DNA of 64,000 nt, taken from positions 5,968,123 to 6,032,122 of the forward strand of contig NZ_AP018227.1 of the NCBI RefSeq assembly GCF_002368095.1, in the 5' to 3' direction. Position 1 is the first letter of the stretch; each line of letters begins with the position of its first letter. A program made the translations under genes and the position numbers. Origin of the DNA: Calothrix parasitica NIES-267. Its GTDB lineage: Bacteria; Cyanobacteriota; Cyanobacteriia; Cyanobacteriales; Nostocaceae. The notes under the pieces were generated by a model, which was not told where the DNA came from, ran no database searches, and worked only from the letters and a program-made list of their open reading frames with translations. Of this stretch, positions 8,861 through 21,129 are shown in pieces.

Positions 8861-8897
8861 CCTGCCCTTGCCGTCTTACGGCTGCAACGGGCGGGCA
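8861..8897. other. Long GC-rich hairpin in convergent gap
   Basis: A strong inverted repeat lies between the convergent TPR and response-regulator genes. Its arms GCCTGCCCTTGCCGT and ACGGCTGCAACGGGCGGGC pair around a CTT loop with three small bulges. It is much richer in GC than the surroundings. Neither strand has a U-run directly after it, so it is not a classical terminator; it may block read-through from both sides or be a dispersed palindromic repeat. Confidence 0.55.
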
Positions 8898-8915
8898 ACT
8901 TTCGGAAAATGTTTT

Positions 8916-9326
8916 TTAAGAAGCGTTGTTGTCTTTGGGCAAAAGTGCGATGATTTGCTCAACGAACTGTTGGTGATCTACCACAGGTTTTGAAATATAG
9001 CCATCTGCACCGCTTTGTTTAAGAAAACTTTCGCGATCGCCTTCCATAGCATGGGCTGTGACCAAGATAATAGGCAATGCTGCAGTTTGGGGGTCAGATT
9101 TTAACATTTGTGTAATCTTGATACCATCAACAGATTTACCTTGGTAAACGCTTCTAGAAAGAGAAACATCCATTAAAATAATGTCTGCTTCTTTTGCTTG
9201 GGCAATTTTGATTACTTCGTCTACGTTCTCAGTGTGTTTAACACCTAAACCTCCACGTTTAGTTAAGATTTTTGAGAAAACACGAGCATTAACAAGATCG
9301 TCTTCGACAATCAAAACAGTTTTCAT
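8916..9326 (-). CDS. Stand-alone CheY-like response regulator
   Basis: Single receiver domain of about 136 residues from the ATG at 9326 (MKTVLIVEDD). The acidic pair follows beta-strand 1, the phospho-acceptor aspartate is in IILMDVSLS, a threonine lies in LVTAHA, and the conserved lysine is in YISKPV. There is no output domain, so it acts by protein contact in a phosphorelay. An in-frame ATG five codons upstream is possible, but MKTVLIVEDD is the usual receiver start. No kinase is adjacent. It faces the TPR gene and is divergent from the topoisomerase gene. Confidence 0.88.
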   Translation of the reverse strand: MKTVLIVEDDLVNARVFSKILTKRGGLGVKHTENVDEVIKIAQAKEADIILMDVSLSRSVYQGKSVDGIKITQMLKSDPQTAALPIILVTAHAMEGDRESFLKQSGADGYISKPVVDHQQFVEQIIALLPKDNNAS

Positions 9327-9569
9327 AAGAATTGATGGCACTTAGGGCGTATTTGAGGGGGATAAACGATTGAAGATAGAACGATTCATACCGTGTCTAG
9401 ATTCTCCGAATCAAATTTGTATCCTTATAAACAAGGATAATACTACTTAAAAAGTAAGACATAAATATCAAGATTTTGTGATGCAGAGCATTTCATCCGT
9501 TATAAGTAAGGTTGCTGCTCCTATTATTTACAGCAATATTTGTGTAGTTAAAGTTCAGGGAAAAAACTC

Positions 9570-12092
9570 ATGGCAAAACAGTTAAACCTTCTCTCGACGG
9601 GACAGGTCATCACTACGGCCTTGCATACGGAAATGCAAAGGTCTTATCTTGAATATGCCATGAGTGTAATTGTGGGGCGGGCGTTACCAGACGTGCGTGA
9701 TGGTTTAAAGCCGGTTCATCGGCGGATTCTGTATGCCATGCACGAACTGGGTTTAACTCCGGATAGACCTTACCGAAAATGCGCTCGTGTTGTTGGAGAC
9801 GTACTAGGTAAATATCATCCCCACGGAGATCAATCGGTTTACGATGCTTTAGTGCGTTTGGTACAGACATTTTCTTGCCGCTATCCGTTGTTAGGGGGAC
9901 ACGGTAACTTCGGTAGTGTAGATAACGACCCACCGGCGGCGATGCGTTATACAGAGACTCGTCTCGCATCAATTAGCCACGAGGGGATGCTTGCCGAAAT
10001 CGGCGACGAAACAGTAGATTTCATTGGCAACTTTGATAATTCTCAGCAGGAACCAACTGTTTTACCAGCACAGTTACCATTTCTACTGCTCAATGGTTGT
10101 GCTGGGATTGCCGTGGGAATGGCAACTAATATCCCACCACATAATTTGGGTGAAGTGGTAGATGGTTTAATTGCTTTAATTGACAATCCTAATTTATCAG
10201 ACGAAAAATTATTTAAAATAATACCTGGACCAGATTTTCCCACTGGTGGAGAAATTGTTGGGAAAGATGGCATTCACGAAGCATACACCACTGGTAGAGG
10301 TGGTATTTTGCTGCGTGGTGTTGCGAATATAGAAGAAGTTCCCACTGGAAAAGGTAATAAACGACGCACGGCCATAGTAATTACCGAGTTGCCTTATCAA
10401 GTGAATAAGGCTGGTTGGATTGAAAAAGTTGCCGATTTAGTCAATCAAGGACGACTAACGGGAATTGGTGATATCCGCGATGAAAGCGACCGCGATGGAA
10501 TGCGAGTAGTCATAGAGTTAAAACGCGATGCAAATCCCCAAGAAGTTTTGTACTATTTGTATCAGCAAAGCGCTCTACAAACTACTTTTGGAGCAATTCT
10601 CCTAGGTCTAATTGACGGACAACCGCGCCAACTAAGTTTGCGTTTGCTGCTGCAAGAGTTTTTGGATTTCCGCGAACAAACTCTTAATCGTCGCTACTCT
10701 CATGAATTAGGCAAAGCAGAAAGTCGCTTGCATTTAGTAGAAGGATTGCTGGGGGCACTTTCTCAAGTAGATGAAGTGATAGAGATTTTGCGACAGGCTC
10801 CTGATGGTTCAACAGCTAAAGTTGGTCTTATTAGTAGATTAGAGTTGAGCGAAGTACAGGCAGACGAAATTTTAGCCATGCCTTTACGTCGTCTTACTGG
10901 TATGGAACAACAAAAATTACAGGAAGAGTACGAACAGCTTGAAACCAGAATTAATACCTTACGTAACTTACTCAGCGATAGAAAAGAATTACTTAAAAGT
11001 TTAAAAAAAGATTTGCGGAGTTTAAAGCGTTCTTATAACGATAAGCGACGCAGTAAATTTGTAGCCAAGCCAGATAACAAGGCATTTCAGCAGAAGAATA
11101 AAGCACGACTTAAAGATAAAAGTGCTAAATCTAAAACTGGGAGTTCACAAATACAGGCACCTGTTGAAGATGTAGTATTAGATTTTTCTCAACGCGGCTA
11201 CGTGCGACGAATTAGCTCCTCTTCAAAAAGGTCAAAATTTGACACCGGAGTTCCAGATTATGATTTCATAATCCAGGCTGATGAAACCAATACTCAAAAA
11301 GACTTACTAGTTGTAACCAGCGGTGGTAAAGCTTACCCGTTACAAATAAGAGAAATTCCTCCCACCACAGGAAAAGCAGCGCGAGGAACACCGTTAATCA
11401 CTTTACTTACATCTACGGCTCAAAGCCAAAATGAATCTATTGTTGGTCGGTTAGTAATTCCAGAAAATTCAGCCAGTACTGATGTGGTTCTTCTCACTAA
11501 ACAAGGACGCATTAAACGTTTATCAGGAGAAGAATTGACCAATGTAACTCGTCGTGGAGTTACTATTTTAAAACTAAAAGAAAATGATGAATTACTATTA
11601 ACTAAGTTTGTACATAGTGGCGAACATTTAGTTTTAGCTAGTTCTGGTGGAAGGCTGCTACACTTTGAAGTTAATGACCAACAACTTCCTTGTATGGGGC
11701 GCACTGCTGTTGGTTTACAAGCTTTACGTGTTGGAAAACAGCAACAAATTGTTGGCTGCACCAGCTTTGAGAAAAATCATAATTTACTGCTGATTACTCA
11801 ATCCGGATATGCCAAACAACTTAATGCAAGTAGATTAAAATTAGCCAATCGCGGCGACCTAGGCGCTCAAGCATTTAAGTTTTCCGTTCCAACTGACAAC
11901 ATCGCGGGTATAGCATTAGTTAAACCGCAAACTGAAATAGCCCTCGTCACCAGCAATAAAAGAGTGATACGTCTTGATGGTGAAAGCGTACCTTTATTGA
12001 CTAAAAATGATAAGGGTGAAAAGGTTGTTGAACTCAATCGGGATGAACAAATTCTTAGCGTTCATGAAGTTGTGGTTGAAAAAAATTCTTAG
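9570..12092 (+). CDS. gyrA: Type IIA DNA topoisomerase subunit A (GyrA/ParC-like)
   Basis: An 840-residue DNA cleavage/religation subunit that works with a GyrB/ParE ATPase to change DNA topology. The N-terminal breakage domain is intact: [20 protein letters not shown], the GKYHPHGD loop and the catalytic tyrosine in AAMRYTE. The C-terminal half carries about six beta-pinwheel blades. I see no canonical GyrA box (QRRGGKG); the matching region is polar and lysine-rich. Residues ~495-530 form an unusual Lys-rich linker. Cyanobacteria often carry two GyrA-like proteins; this one could be the ParC-like partner in decatenation. The symbol is therefore tentative, although a type IIA topoisomerase A subunit is certain. 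Confidence 0.85.
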   Translation: MAKQLNLLSTGQVITTALHTEMQRSYLEYAMSVIVGRALPDVRDGLKPVHRRILYAMHELGLTPDRPYRKCARVVGDVLGKYHPHGDQSVYDALVRLVQTFSCRYPLLGGHGNFGSVDNDPPAAMRYTETRLASISHEGMLAEIGDETVDFIGNFDNSQQEPTVLPAQLPFLLLNGCAGIAVGMATNIPPHNLGEVVDGLIALIDNPNLSDEKLFKIIPGPDFPTGGEIVGKDGIHEAYTTGRGGILLRGVANIEEVPTGKGNKRRTAIVITELPYQVNKAGWIEKVADLVNQGRLTGIGDIRDESDRDGMRVVIELKRDANPQEVLYYLYQQSALQTTFGAILLGLIDGQPRQLSLRLLLQEFLDFREQTLNRRYSHELGKAESRLHLVEGLLGALSQVDEVIEILRQAPDGSTAKVGLISRLELSEVQADEILAMPLRRLTGMEQQKLQEEYEQLETRINTLRNLLSDRKELLKSLKKDLRSLKRSYNDKRRSKFVAKPDNKAFQQKNKARLKDKSAKSKTGSSQIQAPVEDVVLDFSQRGYVRRISSSSKRSKFDTGVPDYDFIIQADETNTQKDLLVVTSGGKAYPLQIREIPPTTGKAARGTPLITLLTSTAQSQNESIVGRLVIPENSASTDVVLLTKQGRIKRLSGEELTNVTRRGVTILKLKENDELLLTKFVHSGEHLVLASSGGRLLHFEVNDQQLPCMGRTAVGLQALRVGKQQQIVGCTSFEKNHNLLLITQSGYAKQLNASRLKLANRGDLGAQAFKFSVPTDNIAGIALVKPQTEIALVTSNKRVIRLDGESVPLLTKNDKGEKVVELNRDEQILSVHEVVVEKNS

Positions 12093-12360
12093 TTGCTAAT
12101 GGGTGATTGGTAAGCTATTTTGAGTCACTCTGGGCTATCAATAGATGCTGATTCAGGCTTTATGCTCTAAGTTGTTGTGCTTACTGGCTATCTGCTTAGA
12201 GTTTCGCTTCCAATCAAGGCGGGAATCTTAATTGAGGTTGGCTTCCCCCATAACCGGTTGCTTTATATAAGCTTTCTCATTAACAATTCTTCCCAACTAA
12301 GCTTTTAGTTAGGCATTTAATTTGTATGATACTAGCGACCAAGATGGTCTCACTAAAATA
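12093..12360. other. Intergenic gap downstream of the topoisomerase gene
   Basis: Between the topoisomerase stop and the nested MITE I see no gene, hairpin with U-run or recognisable motif. The rest of the gap up to the high-light-inducible gene is occupied by the MITE cluster (to 12618) and about 270 bases of promoter-proximal AT-rich DNA. Confidence 0.5.
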
Positions 12361-12618
12361 TAACGCTTTTCGGTTGAGTGCAATACACTTTGATAGACCT
12401 CACCCCCAGCCCCTCTCCTTATTAAGGCTACAGTGTACACACATCTCGTCAGATCCCCCTAAATCCCCCTTTCAAAGGGGGACTTTAATTTCAGATTCCC
12501 CCTTTTTCAAGGGGGGTTAGGGGGGATAAAAACACTGTGAAAGCAAATTCTAATACTTCTGTATACACCGTAGCCTTATTAAGGAGAGGGGTGTATTCTA
12601 TCCAACTGAAAACTGCTA
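12361..12618. mobile_element. TA-flanked MITE, copy 1, interrupted by a second element
   Basis: The outer ends, TAACGCTTTTCGGTTG on the left and the inverse of TAGCAGTTTTCAGTTG on the right, match a ~101-base MITE present intact at 31205-31305 and 55017-55117. TA dinucleotides flank it. The central stem of the MITE is split by a 146-base insert, so the outer element is only intact if the insert is removed. Confidence 0.85.
12428..12573. mobile_element. Small nested element with 13-base terminal inverted repeats
   Basis: Inserted inside the MITE at 12361-12618. The left end CTACAGTGTACAC and the inverse of the right end (CTACGGTGTATAC) match at 11 of 13 positions. The 11-base sequence CCTTATTAAGG is present directly on both sides, consistent with a target duplication; because it is itself palindromic, the true duplication could be shorter (for example TTATTAA). 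There is no coding capacity. The interior holds a further palindrome at 12452-12526 with ATCCCCCTAAATCCCCCTT-type arms, a common cyanobacterial repeat. Confidence 0.8.
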
Positions 12619-12791
12619 TATTTAAAAATTTTCTTGTCATACAAATTAACCGCACATCAGCTTATATCTGGGTAACTATCAAATGGCAATTATGGTACTA
12701 AAGTTCTATACAACCCATAACTCCTAGCTTCTAACTTCTAACTTCTATTTTTTGATTGATTAGCGCACAACATTATTTATGTCAATATGGT

Positions 12792-12820
12792 TTGACATTT
12801 TTGTTGTAAAACGTTGTATT
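12792..12820 (+). promoter_or_regulatory. Possible promoter of the high-light-inducible gene
   Basis: TTGACA at 12792-12797 is followed after 17 bases by TGTATT, a weak -10 element. A second AT-rich candidate -10 (TATACA) lies about 20 bases further on. It is placed about 70 bases upstream of the small HLIP gene. This is a pattern match only. Confidence 0.35.
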
Positions 12821-12891
12821 AAAAAAAAATAATGCTATACAATGTTGCTATATGTAACGAATAATTAATAATCAAGTTTGGAGAAATAAAA

Positions 12892-13071
12892 ATGACAGAT
12901 TCAACAAAAGCAGCAATTGCAACTACAGAAGACCGTAATGCTTGGCGCTGGGGCTTTACTCCTCAAGCAGAAGTTTGGAACGGTCGCTTAGCAATGATTG
13001 GTTTTTTAGCTGCTGCTTTAATCGAACTTTTTTCCGGTAAAGGATTTTTACATTTCTGGGGTATCCTTTAG
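12892..13071 (+). CDS. High-light-inducible protein (HLIP/SCP), one-helix CAB-like
   Basis: A 59-residue protein with the chlorophyll-binding signature [13 protein letters not shown] (ExxNGRxAMxGF) at residues 27-39, followed by a single membrane helix and an aromatic C-terminus (FLHFWGIL). HLIPs bind chlorophyll and carotenoid, sit in thylakoid membranes and protect photosystem assembly under light stress. A GGAG ribosome site lies about 8 bases upstream of the ATG at 12892, fixing the start. It is followed by a clear terminator and converges on sigA. The N-terminal region is polar with a WRWGF segment typical of the family. Confidence 0.93.
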   Translation: MTDSTKAAIATTEDRNAWRWGFTPQAEVWNGRLAMIGFLAAALIELFSGKGFLHFWGIL

Positions 13072-13120
13072 ACCTTGATTTAGAGGATGCTGGAATTTTC
13101 AACTTATTTTATTAAAGAAA

Positions 13121-13154
13121 AAGACCTAAGAGGATTACCTCCTAGGTCTTTTTT
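13121..13154. terminator. Bidirectional Rho-independent terminator (hli/sigA)
   Basis: AAGACCTAAGAGG pairs with CCTCCTAGGTCTT across a short ATTA loop with one mismatch. It is followed on the plus strand by TTTTTT and preceded by an A-run, so it can terminate both the HLIP transcript and the convergent sigA transcript. Confidence 0.85.
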
Positions 13155-13205
13155 GCCGTTTGTCATTATTGAATTAACAACAAACAGCTGAATACAAATA
13201 ATTTA

Positions 13206-14372
13206 CTAGCGGATATATTCTTTAAGAACGCTATTACGATTGGGGTGACGCAACTTACGTAGTGCTTTTGCTTCAATCTGACGAATACGTTCGCGCGTTA
13301 CATTAAAAATTTGTCCAATCTCTTCAAGAGTTTTCATGCGGCCATCATCTAAGCCATAGCGCAATCTGAGAACATCGCGTTCGCGAGGGCTGAGACTGTC
13401 TAGGACTTTTTCGAGGTCTTCACGTAGTAAACTCTTAGAAACTTGGTCTTCTGGTGTTTCGCCATCAGACTCAATAAAGTCACCCAAACGGGAATCTTCT
13501 TCTTTACCGATGGGAGTTTCTAAAGAAATTGGTAGCTGAGCAGATTTGGCAATAAATCTCAGCTTTTCAATAGTCATCTCCATACGAGTAGCTATTTCTT
13601 CCTCGGTGGGTTTGCGTCCCATTTCTTGAGAAAGAAGCTTGGTAGTTTTCTTAATGCGAGAGATGGTTTCGTAAAGGTGAACTGGTAGACGAATTGTCCG
13701 AGATTGGTCGGCGATCGCACGAGTTATAGCTTGACGAATCCACCATGTAGCGTAGGTCGAAAACTTATAGCCTTTTTCGTGGTCGAACTTTTCTGCGGCT
13801 CGAATCAAACCAAGACTACCTTCCTGAATCAAATCTTGGAAAGATAAGCCACGATTCATGTATTTCTTAGCAATAGAAACTACAAGGCGCAGGTTAGATT
13901 GAACCATTTTGTCTTTCGCCCTACGTCCGACGTGAAGGCGATAGCGGAATTTTTGCAAAGGTAATTGTACCGCTTCTGCCCATTCGCTCTCTTGAGGTTG
14001 GCGTTCCAACTGCTGTACTAGTCTATCGCCTACTCTCTCTAATTCGAGCAAATCAGCAATTTTACGTGCCAATTCGATTTCTTCGTCTGCTCTTAGAAGG
14101 CGAATTCTACCGATTTCCTGTAAATACAGGCGAATTGAATCTTCGGTATAATGCTTTTTCTTGGCTTGTGTCCGACGACGACTTTTAGCAGCTTTTCCAG
14201 CTTTTGCTGCGTCACCGGTTCCAGGCCCTACAAATTCTTCGCCTTCATTAATTAAATCTTCTTCTTCTTCTTCGTCGTCGTCGATTAAGATTTCTAACTC
14301 CATCTCGGGCTGATTTATCACTCCCAATGATGGTTGATAAATATTTTCGAGTACGTTGTTAGCCTGGTTCAT
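13206..14372 (-). CDS. sigA: RNA polymerase principal sigma factor SigA (group 1, RpoD)
   Basis: Housekeeping sigma-70 factor of 388 residues, which directs core RNA polymerase to vegetative promoters. Region 1.2 starts at [16 protein letters not shown]; region 2 includes [16 protein letters not shown] and the -10-binding [19 protein letters not shown]; region 3 has PVHLYETI; region 4 ends with the -35 helix-turn-helix [18 protein letters not shown]. The acidic N-terminus (an [10 protein letters not shown] run) and Lys/Arg-rich linker are typical of cyanobacterial group 1 factors. About 1.6 kb of gene-free DNA lies upstream, leaving room for several promoters. Confidence 0.95.
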   Translation of the reverse strand: MNQANNVLENIYQPSLGVINQPEMELEILIDDDEEEEEDLINEGEEFVGPGTGDAAKAGKAAKSRRRTQAKKKHYTEDSIRLYLQEIGRIRLLRADEEIELARKIADLLELERVGDRLVQQLERQPQESEWAEAVQLPLQKFRYRLHVGRRAKDKMVQSNLRLVVSIAKKYMNRGLSFQDLIQEGSLGLIRAAEKFDHEKGYKFSTYATWWIRQAITRAIADQSRTIRLPVHLYETISRIKKTTKLLSQEMGRKPTEEEIATRMEMTIEKLRFIAKSAQLPISLETPIGKEEDSRLGDFIESDGETPEDQVSKSLLREDLEKVLDSLSPRERDVLRLRYGLDDGRMKTLEEIGQIFNVTRERIRQIEAKALRKLRHPNRNSVLKEYIR

Positions 14373-15969
14373 GCCGCGTTCCTCATGCTCCTTGCAGAAT
14401 CAATTACTTCGGATGGTGTTTTTTGTACTTAGAACTGTTTGTTAAACAGGTCTAATATTTATATTTTTCAAAAGGCTCAAGCCCACTTTTCAACAAACAC
14501 TATGAAGTTTTTGTATTGGTTGCAGTTGATTGCTACCTTGCGACTACCTTTTCGGACTTTTATCGTTACTACAAATTGCTTATTAGCACTTTGCGTTCCA
14601 AAAGTCATAAACGAGGAAGAGCAACTTCGGCGTGTTGTGAAAAGTAAACACCACGATTAATGTCGTTACTTAAAACTTCCGACTTATTTTTAGAAAAATT
14701 AAACTTTCGGGTAATCAACCGCCCTCATATATAAATTAATATGACTTGGGTAAGATTTTCCAGAAAGACTGTTCCGATTGTAGCCTGTTTCACAGAAATT
14801 GCACTATGCCTGACTGTGGTATCCATAAAGTAATAAGTTTATTAATGGTCTGTTCTAGCAAAAACACATTAAAGATTGTAGGCATTTTGTGTAATTTTTT
14901 TCCAAATTTTTGGAACTACACGCTTCATTCTTAATGTTAAACAACCATTCATACACTTAAACTTTTGATTCAAGTCAATAAAGGCAACATTCTACAGAGA
15001 GGTGATTACCCGACTGTTCGCAATTCTAGTTGAATTTAAGCGATTAATGTTGATTAAGACTTTACCCAGATGCATTTAAGCTGTAACATTTTCTCGTAAA
15101 ATTAGATGTAGATACCGTGCTATAGTTCCTTGTTTTATACTCTGTCAGATTCGACTAACGGTAAGTCAAAATCGTAATTAAGGATACTTGTACCCTCTAT
15201 TAACATTTCTTGGCTGAAAATATAGACGTTCATCCAAATATTACTCTTCGTAACTAAGCAACTCATTCAAATGAATCCATTTGCTTATAACTACACCTTA
15301 GCGCACCATTTAAATTTCAGCCTTAAGAATCTTGACAAAATTTTGGGATTGATACATAGAGACGTTAATCAAATAGCATATTCGTCCTTAGTGTTTGACT
15401 TTACATTAAAGAAACCGCTTCAGAACAGTAAGTTTACAGTTGCCTTTACTTAGAACAAATGCAAACTTTATCACTCACGTATTTGTCAGTAAAAGACAGT
15501 ATACTTTACAATCGTATATTTCTAATCCGTGGAGAAATAATTATATTTCTCTAGTAATATAAACCGGCGTTGCATGTACTCAACATTTACGAATTAATCA
15601 CACACGTTTAAAAAATCATAAAGCTACTATCCTGGATATTCTGTTCAATTTTCACCTTACCTCTTCCGGAAGATTGACAAATTTACTTTTTTGTTTATAA
15701 ATCGTTGGTTTTGAAGTAATTACGTTGTATCATGATAACGATTTAGTCAATCAAATGACATAAGTAATTTTCCTTTGTTAGAAGTATAAATTATAGTTTA
15801 TCAAATATAATAATAAGGTCTGAGTCAATCAAAAATATACCTGCATCAATCATATTAAACTAGTATTACCGGGTATGGAAAAGCAACCAGTAATAAAAGC
15901 TCTTTCACTAAAGCCACTTACTGATTGCCAATAACAATAAATAATTCAGAATTAGAAATAAAACAAATA
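14373..15969. other. Gene-free 1.6 kb region between gyrB and sigA
   Basis: AT-rich DNA between the end of gyrB and the start of sigA, both on the minus strand. The only open frames are 60-73 codons long, lack ribosome sites and have compositions unlike their neighbours, so I do not call them. No tRNA fold, tandem repeat or MITE was seen. Given its position it may contain an extended sigA promoter region and a long leader, or a decayed gene. Confidence 0.5.
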
Positions 15970-18383
<2,414 letters not shown>

Positions 18384-19397
18384 ATGTTAATTGTAATTTG
18401 TGGTGCAACAGCAATAGGTAAATCAGGATTAGCTTTGGCTTTAGCTCAACGCTACGGTTCCGTCATAGTTAGTGCTGATTCTCGCCAAGTATACCGAGAA
18501 TTTAACATCGGTACTGCAAAACCTACGATTGCCGAACAAGATTTAGTTCCCCATTATTTAATTGATATATGCAACCCAACCGATACTATGACCGTTGCTG
18601 ACTATCAACAACAAGCGCAAAGGATTTTAGGTCAAAGGTTTTTAGGTCAAAGGTTAAAGGTCAAAGGTGAAAAGGTTTTAGTTTCTCCCTCCCTCCCTCA
18701 CTCTCTCCCTCTCTCCCTCTCCCCATCTCCTTGTCTCCCCGTCTTCTTAGTCGGTGGCACGGGATTGTATATTAAATCAATCGTGCGTGGAATGAAAATT
18801 CCCAGAGTTGCACCTAATAATGAATTGCGATCGCAACTTCTTAGCATTGGTCAAAGTCAACTCTACGCTATGTTACAACAAGTTGACTCTGTTGCAGCAC
18901 AAAAAATTCATCCTCACGATTCTGTTCGGACTTTGAGAGCGTTAGAGGTATTTTATATTACTGGTACTCCGATTTCCGATTTACAAGGAGAGAATCCCCC
19001 AGATTATCCGATTCTGCAAATCGGTTTAGATTGCAATGTTGCTCATTTAGATAATCGAATTGCACGGCGAACAGAGAGTATGGTAAAAGATGGTTTTGTA
19101 GAAGAAGTCGAATATCTTTGTCAGAAGTATGGCAGGGATTTGCCTTTACTTAATACTTTGGGGTACCAAGAAATAATGCAGTATTTGGCTGGAGATATTT
19201 CTTTAGAAGAAGCAAAGGAATTAACTTTTTTACATACACGTCAATTTGCAAAGCGTCAGCGTACTTGGTTTAGAAAAGATGCTCAAATTGAATGGTTTGA
19301 TACTGAATCACCTGATTTGTTGGAACAAGTTTGGTCGCGAATTCAAAAGTTTATCAATAATGACAATGCAGATAATTTAACTCCAGTAAAATTCTAA
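18384..19397 (+). CDS. miaA: tRNA dimethylallyltransferase MiaA, with low-complexity insertion
   Basis: Adds a dimethylallyl group to A37 of tRNAs reading UNN codons. The P-loop GATAIGKS is at residues 8-15, ADSRQVYREFNIGTAKP follows, then VGGTGLYI and the C-terminal RQFAKRQRTWFR. I start at ATG 18384; an in-frame TTG at 18357 would add nine residues encoded by an intergenic-type repeat. Residues ~83-119 are an insertion encoded by AGGTCAA-type heptamers and a CTCCCT-rich tract, translated as a Leu/Pro/Ser-rich segment between the P-loop half and GGTGLY. The frame stays open, so the enzyme may tolerate it as a surface loop. Confidence 0.92.
   Translation: MLIVICGATAIGKSGLALALAQRYGSVIVSADSRQVYREFNIGTAKPTIAEQDLVPHYLIDICNPTDTMTVADYQQQAQRILGQRFLGQRLKVKGEKVLVSPSLPHSLPLSLSPSPCLPVFLVGGTGLYIKSIVRGMKIPRVAPNNELRSQLLSIGQSQLYAMLQQVDSVAAQKIHPHDSVRTLRALEVFYITGTPISDLQGENPPDYPILQIGLDCNVAHLDNRIARRTESMVKDGFVEEVEYLCQKYGRDLPLLNTLGYQEIMQYLAGDISLEEAKELTFLHTRQFAKRQRTWFRKDAQIEWFDTESPDLLEQVWSRIQKFINNDNADNLTPVKF
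18627..18745. repeat. Intergenic-type repeat embedded in the miaA coding sequence
   Basis: Copies of AGGTCAAAGGTT-like heptamers (18630-18670) are followed by a polypyrimidine CTCCCT tract (18683-18740). Both repeat types otherwise occur between genes in this window (for example 3538-3586 and 24728-24776). The insertion is in frame. Confidence 0.85.
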
Positions 19398-19471
19398 TTA
19401 ATTCACCTTGTGTATTGCTTGAATGCCAATTATTCGTAATACAACAATTATAAATACTGGCGTGTTATGAA

Positions 19472-20278
19472 ATGCGTAAACGATTCTTTATTGATGTTTT
19501 TAATATTATTACAGTCAGAAATAGTAGGATGAAATACAATCTTAATAACTTATTGCTGCTAATTTCTACAAGCTTAAATCTTGCATTTTTACTAGTTGTG
19601 GTTTTAGTGATTTCCAAGAAAGGCGGAATTAATTATCTAAAAAGCAAGGTTTTGACAATGGGTAAGATTAATATTCAAAGTGATTTGAATATTAATTCCT
19701 ATTACAAACATAAAAAGAGTCAATTTGAATTACTCACTTTTGCACATGATTCTATTTTGTTTTTGGGGGATAGTCTAACCGATGAAGGAGAATGGGTAGA
19801 GTTATTAGGAAATGCGAATATAGTTAACCGAGGAATTTCTGGTGATACAACTAGAAGAATATTGAATCGTCTAGACGCGATAATAGATACACAACCGAAG
19901 CAGATTTTCTTAATGGTTGGGATAAATGATTTTGTTAACGAAAAAAAATCGATAGAAGAAGTTTTGGCTAAATATCAAATTATTTTGGAAGAATTAAAAA
20001 CTAAAATTCCTCAGACAGAAGTATTTATTCAAAGCGTTTTACCAGTAAATAATAATTTAACTTATTTTTTGCAAGACAATCAGAAAGTAATTGAATTTAA
20101 CCTAAAATTGCAAGAATTGGCAGAAGAATTTGGCTATCAATATATAGATATATTTTCTAATTTAGCAGATTCCGATAATCAATTAGACGCTAAATACACA
20201 ACGGATGGAGTTCATCTCAATGGTAAAGCTTATTTAATTTGGAAAGAAGCTGTTGAGAACTATGTTGTAAGAAGTTAA
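19472..20278 (+). CDS. SGNH/GDSL-type hydrolase with N-terminal membrane anchor
   Basis: A 268-residue esterase/acylhydrolase-like protein. A hydrophobic helix (about residues 27-47) anchors or exports it. Block I is FLGDSLTDEGEW with the nucleophilic serine, block II glycine is in NRGISGDTTRR, block III asparagine is in VGINDF, and block V DGVHLN supplies the catalytic Asp and His. The family hydrolyses acyl esters of lipids or acetylated sugars; the substrate is unknown. An internal ATG at codon 20 (MKYNLNN) is a possible alternative start. Its stop codon overlaps the stop of the convergent Uma2 gene by four bases. Confidence 0.85.
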   Translation: MRKRFFIDVFNIITVRNSRMKYNLNNLLLLISTSLNLAFLLVVVLVISKKGGINYLKSKVLTMGKINIQSDLNINSYYKHKKSQFELLTFAHDSILFLGDSLTDEGEWVELLGNANIVNRGISGDTTRRILNRLDAIIDTQPKQIFLMVGINDFVNEKKSIEEVLAKYQIILEELKTKIPQTEVFIQSVLPVNNNLTYFLQDNQKVIEFNLKLQELAEEFGYQYIDIFSNLADSDNQLDAKYTTDGVHLNGKAYLIWKEAVENYVVRS

Positions 20279-21048
20279 TTTAAATCATCTGGATTAATTC
20301 CCATTTCCCGCAATTTTTGAGCCAAAATTTCAGCACGGGAAAGTGCTTGTTCTTTTTGCTGCTTTTCATTTTCAGCCTGTTGTTGAGCTACTTGTACTTG
20401 TTGTTCTGCTATTTCAGCACGTTCGTCTCCGGTTGGTAAAATATTTCCATCTTGGTAGCACCAACGTAACCAAGTATCTTGTCTTCCTTCAAATTCTCCT
20501 TTCCATAAAGTTAAACCCAATTCGACTTGTTCTAACCAGGTTTCTGAAGTTTCTCTAAAACGTCTTCCCACGAGTTCGTATATCCGAAGCTGTTTTTCTC
20601 CTAATTGCTGAGTTGGGTCATATACTATGTAATAACTTACTCGCATATGCTCGTAAGTTTTCAGCTTATCACCTAATTCATCGCCGATTTTATTCGATAC
20701 GATTTCAATTACGACTTCAGGAGGTTTACCAAATTCCCAAACGAAATAACAACGATTACGTTTTTCCCACCAGTTTTCTGGTACTTGAACATCGAAACTA
20801 AGCAAGACATCGGGAACTATGGGAGGTTGTTTATATATATGGTAGATTCCAACATTTGCTGCTGCTATAAAAGTTTGGTTTTGTAAAGAACTGTAAAGAG
20901 AACCGGCTAAAAGTCGTTGTTGTTTTTCGGAAGCAAAGTTATCCACAGGGGTATCATCTTCGGTAACTAATTTGTTAGCGTCTAAGATATCGAAATTATC
21001 CTCAGATACTAAAATTTGTTCAACCATAAAATTACCCACCAATTTCAC
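20275..21048 (-). CDS. Uma2-family protein (PD-(D/E)XK-like fold), full length
   Basis: A member of the large cyanobacterial Uma2/DUF820 family, a restriction-endonuclease-like fold of unproven function, 257 residues. Recognisable parts are PDVLLSFDVQVPENWWEK, the GKPPEVVIEIVSNK core with its acidic and lysine residues, YYIVYDP and the WLRWCYQDGNILPTGDE segment. It ends in a Gln/Glu-rich coiled coil. It lies downstream of the devA-like gene on the same strand after an 81-base gap. A shortened relative occurs at 30650-31177, at the other end of the DevBCA-type cluster. Confidence 0.85.
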   Translation of the reverse strand: MKLVGNFMVEQILVSEDNFDILDANKLVTEDDTPVDNFASEKQQRLLAGSLYSSLQNQTFIAAANVGIYHIYKQPPIVPDVLLSFDVQVPENWWEKRNRCYFVWEFGKPPEVVIEIVSNKIGDELGDKLKTYEHMRVSYYIVYDPTQQLGEKQLRIYELVGRRFRETSETWLEQVELGLTLWKGEFEGRQDTWLRWCYQDGNILPTGDERAEIAEQQVQVAQQQAENEKQQKEQALSRAEILAQKLREMGINPDDLN

Positions 21049-21129
21049 GTCTTTTTTCTAGTTTAGATTAATTTTTCATTTGCAAGTTGATATATTATCA
21101 ATTAACAATTACTCATTACCTATAAAGAA

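Noticed and set aside
8861-8897. The GC-rich hairpin as a classical terminator
   Set aside because: No U-run follows on either strand; it is listed only as a hairpin.
12326-12520. A 64-codon frame across the nested MITE
   Set aside because: It is made of MITE and palindrome sequence and has no independent coding support.
14439-15453. Three small open frames (60-73 codons) in the gyrB-sigA gap
   Set aside because: No ribosome sites, Cys/Phe/Asn-rich chance-like composition and no recognisable motifs.
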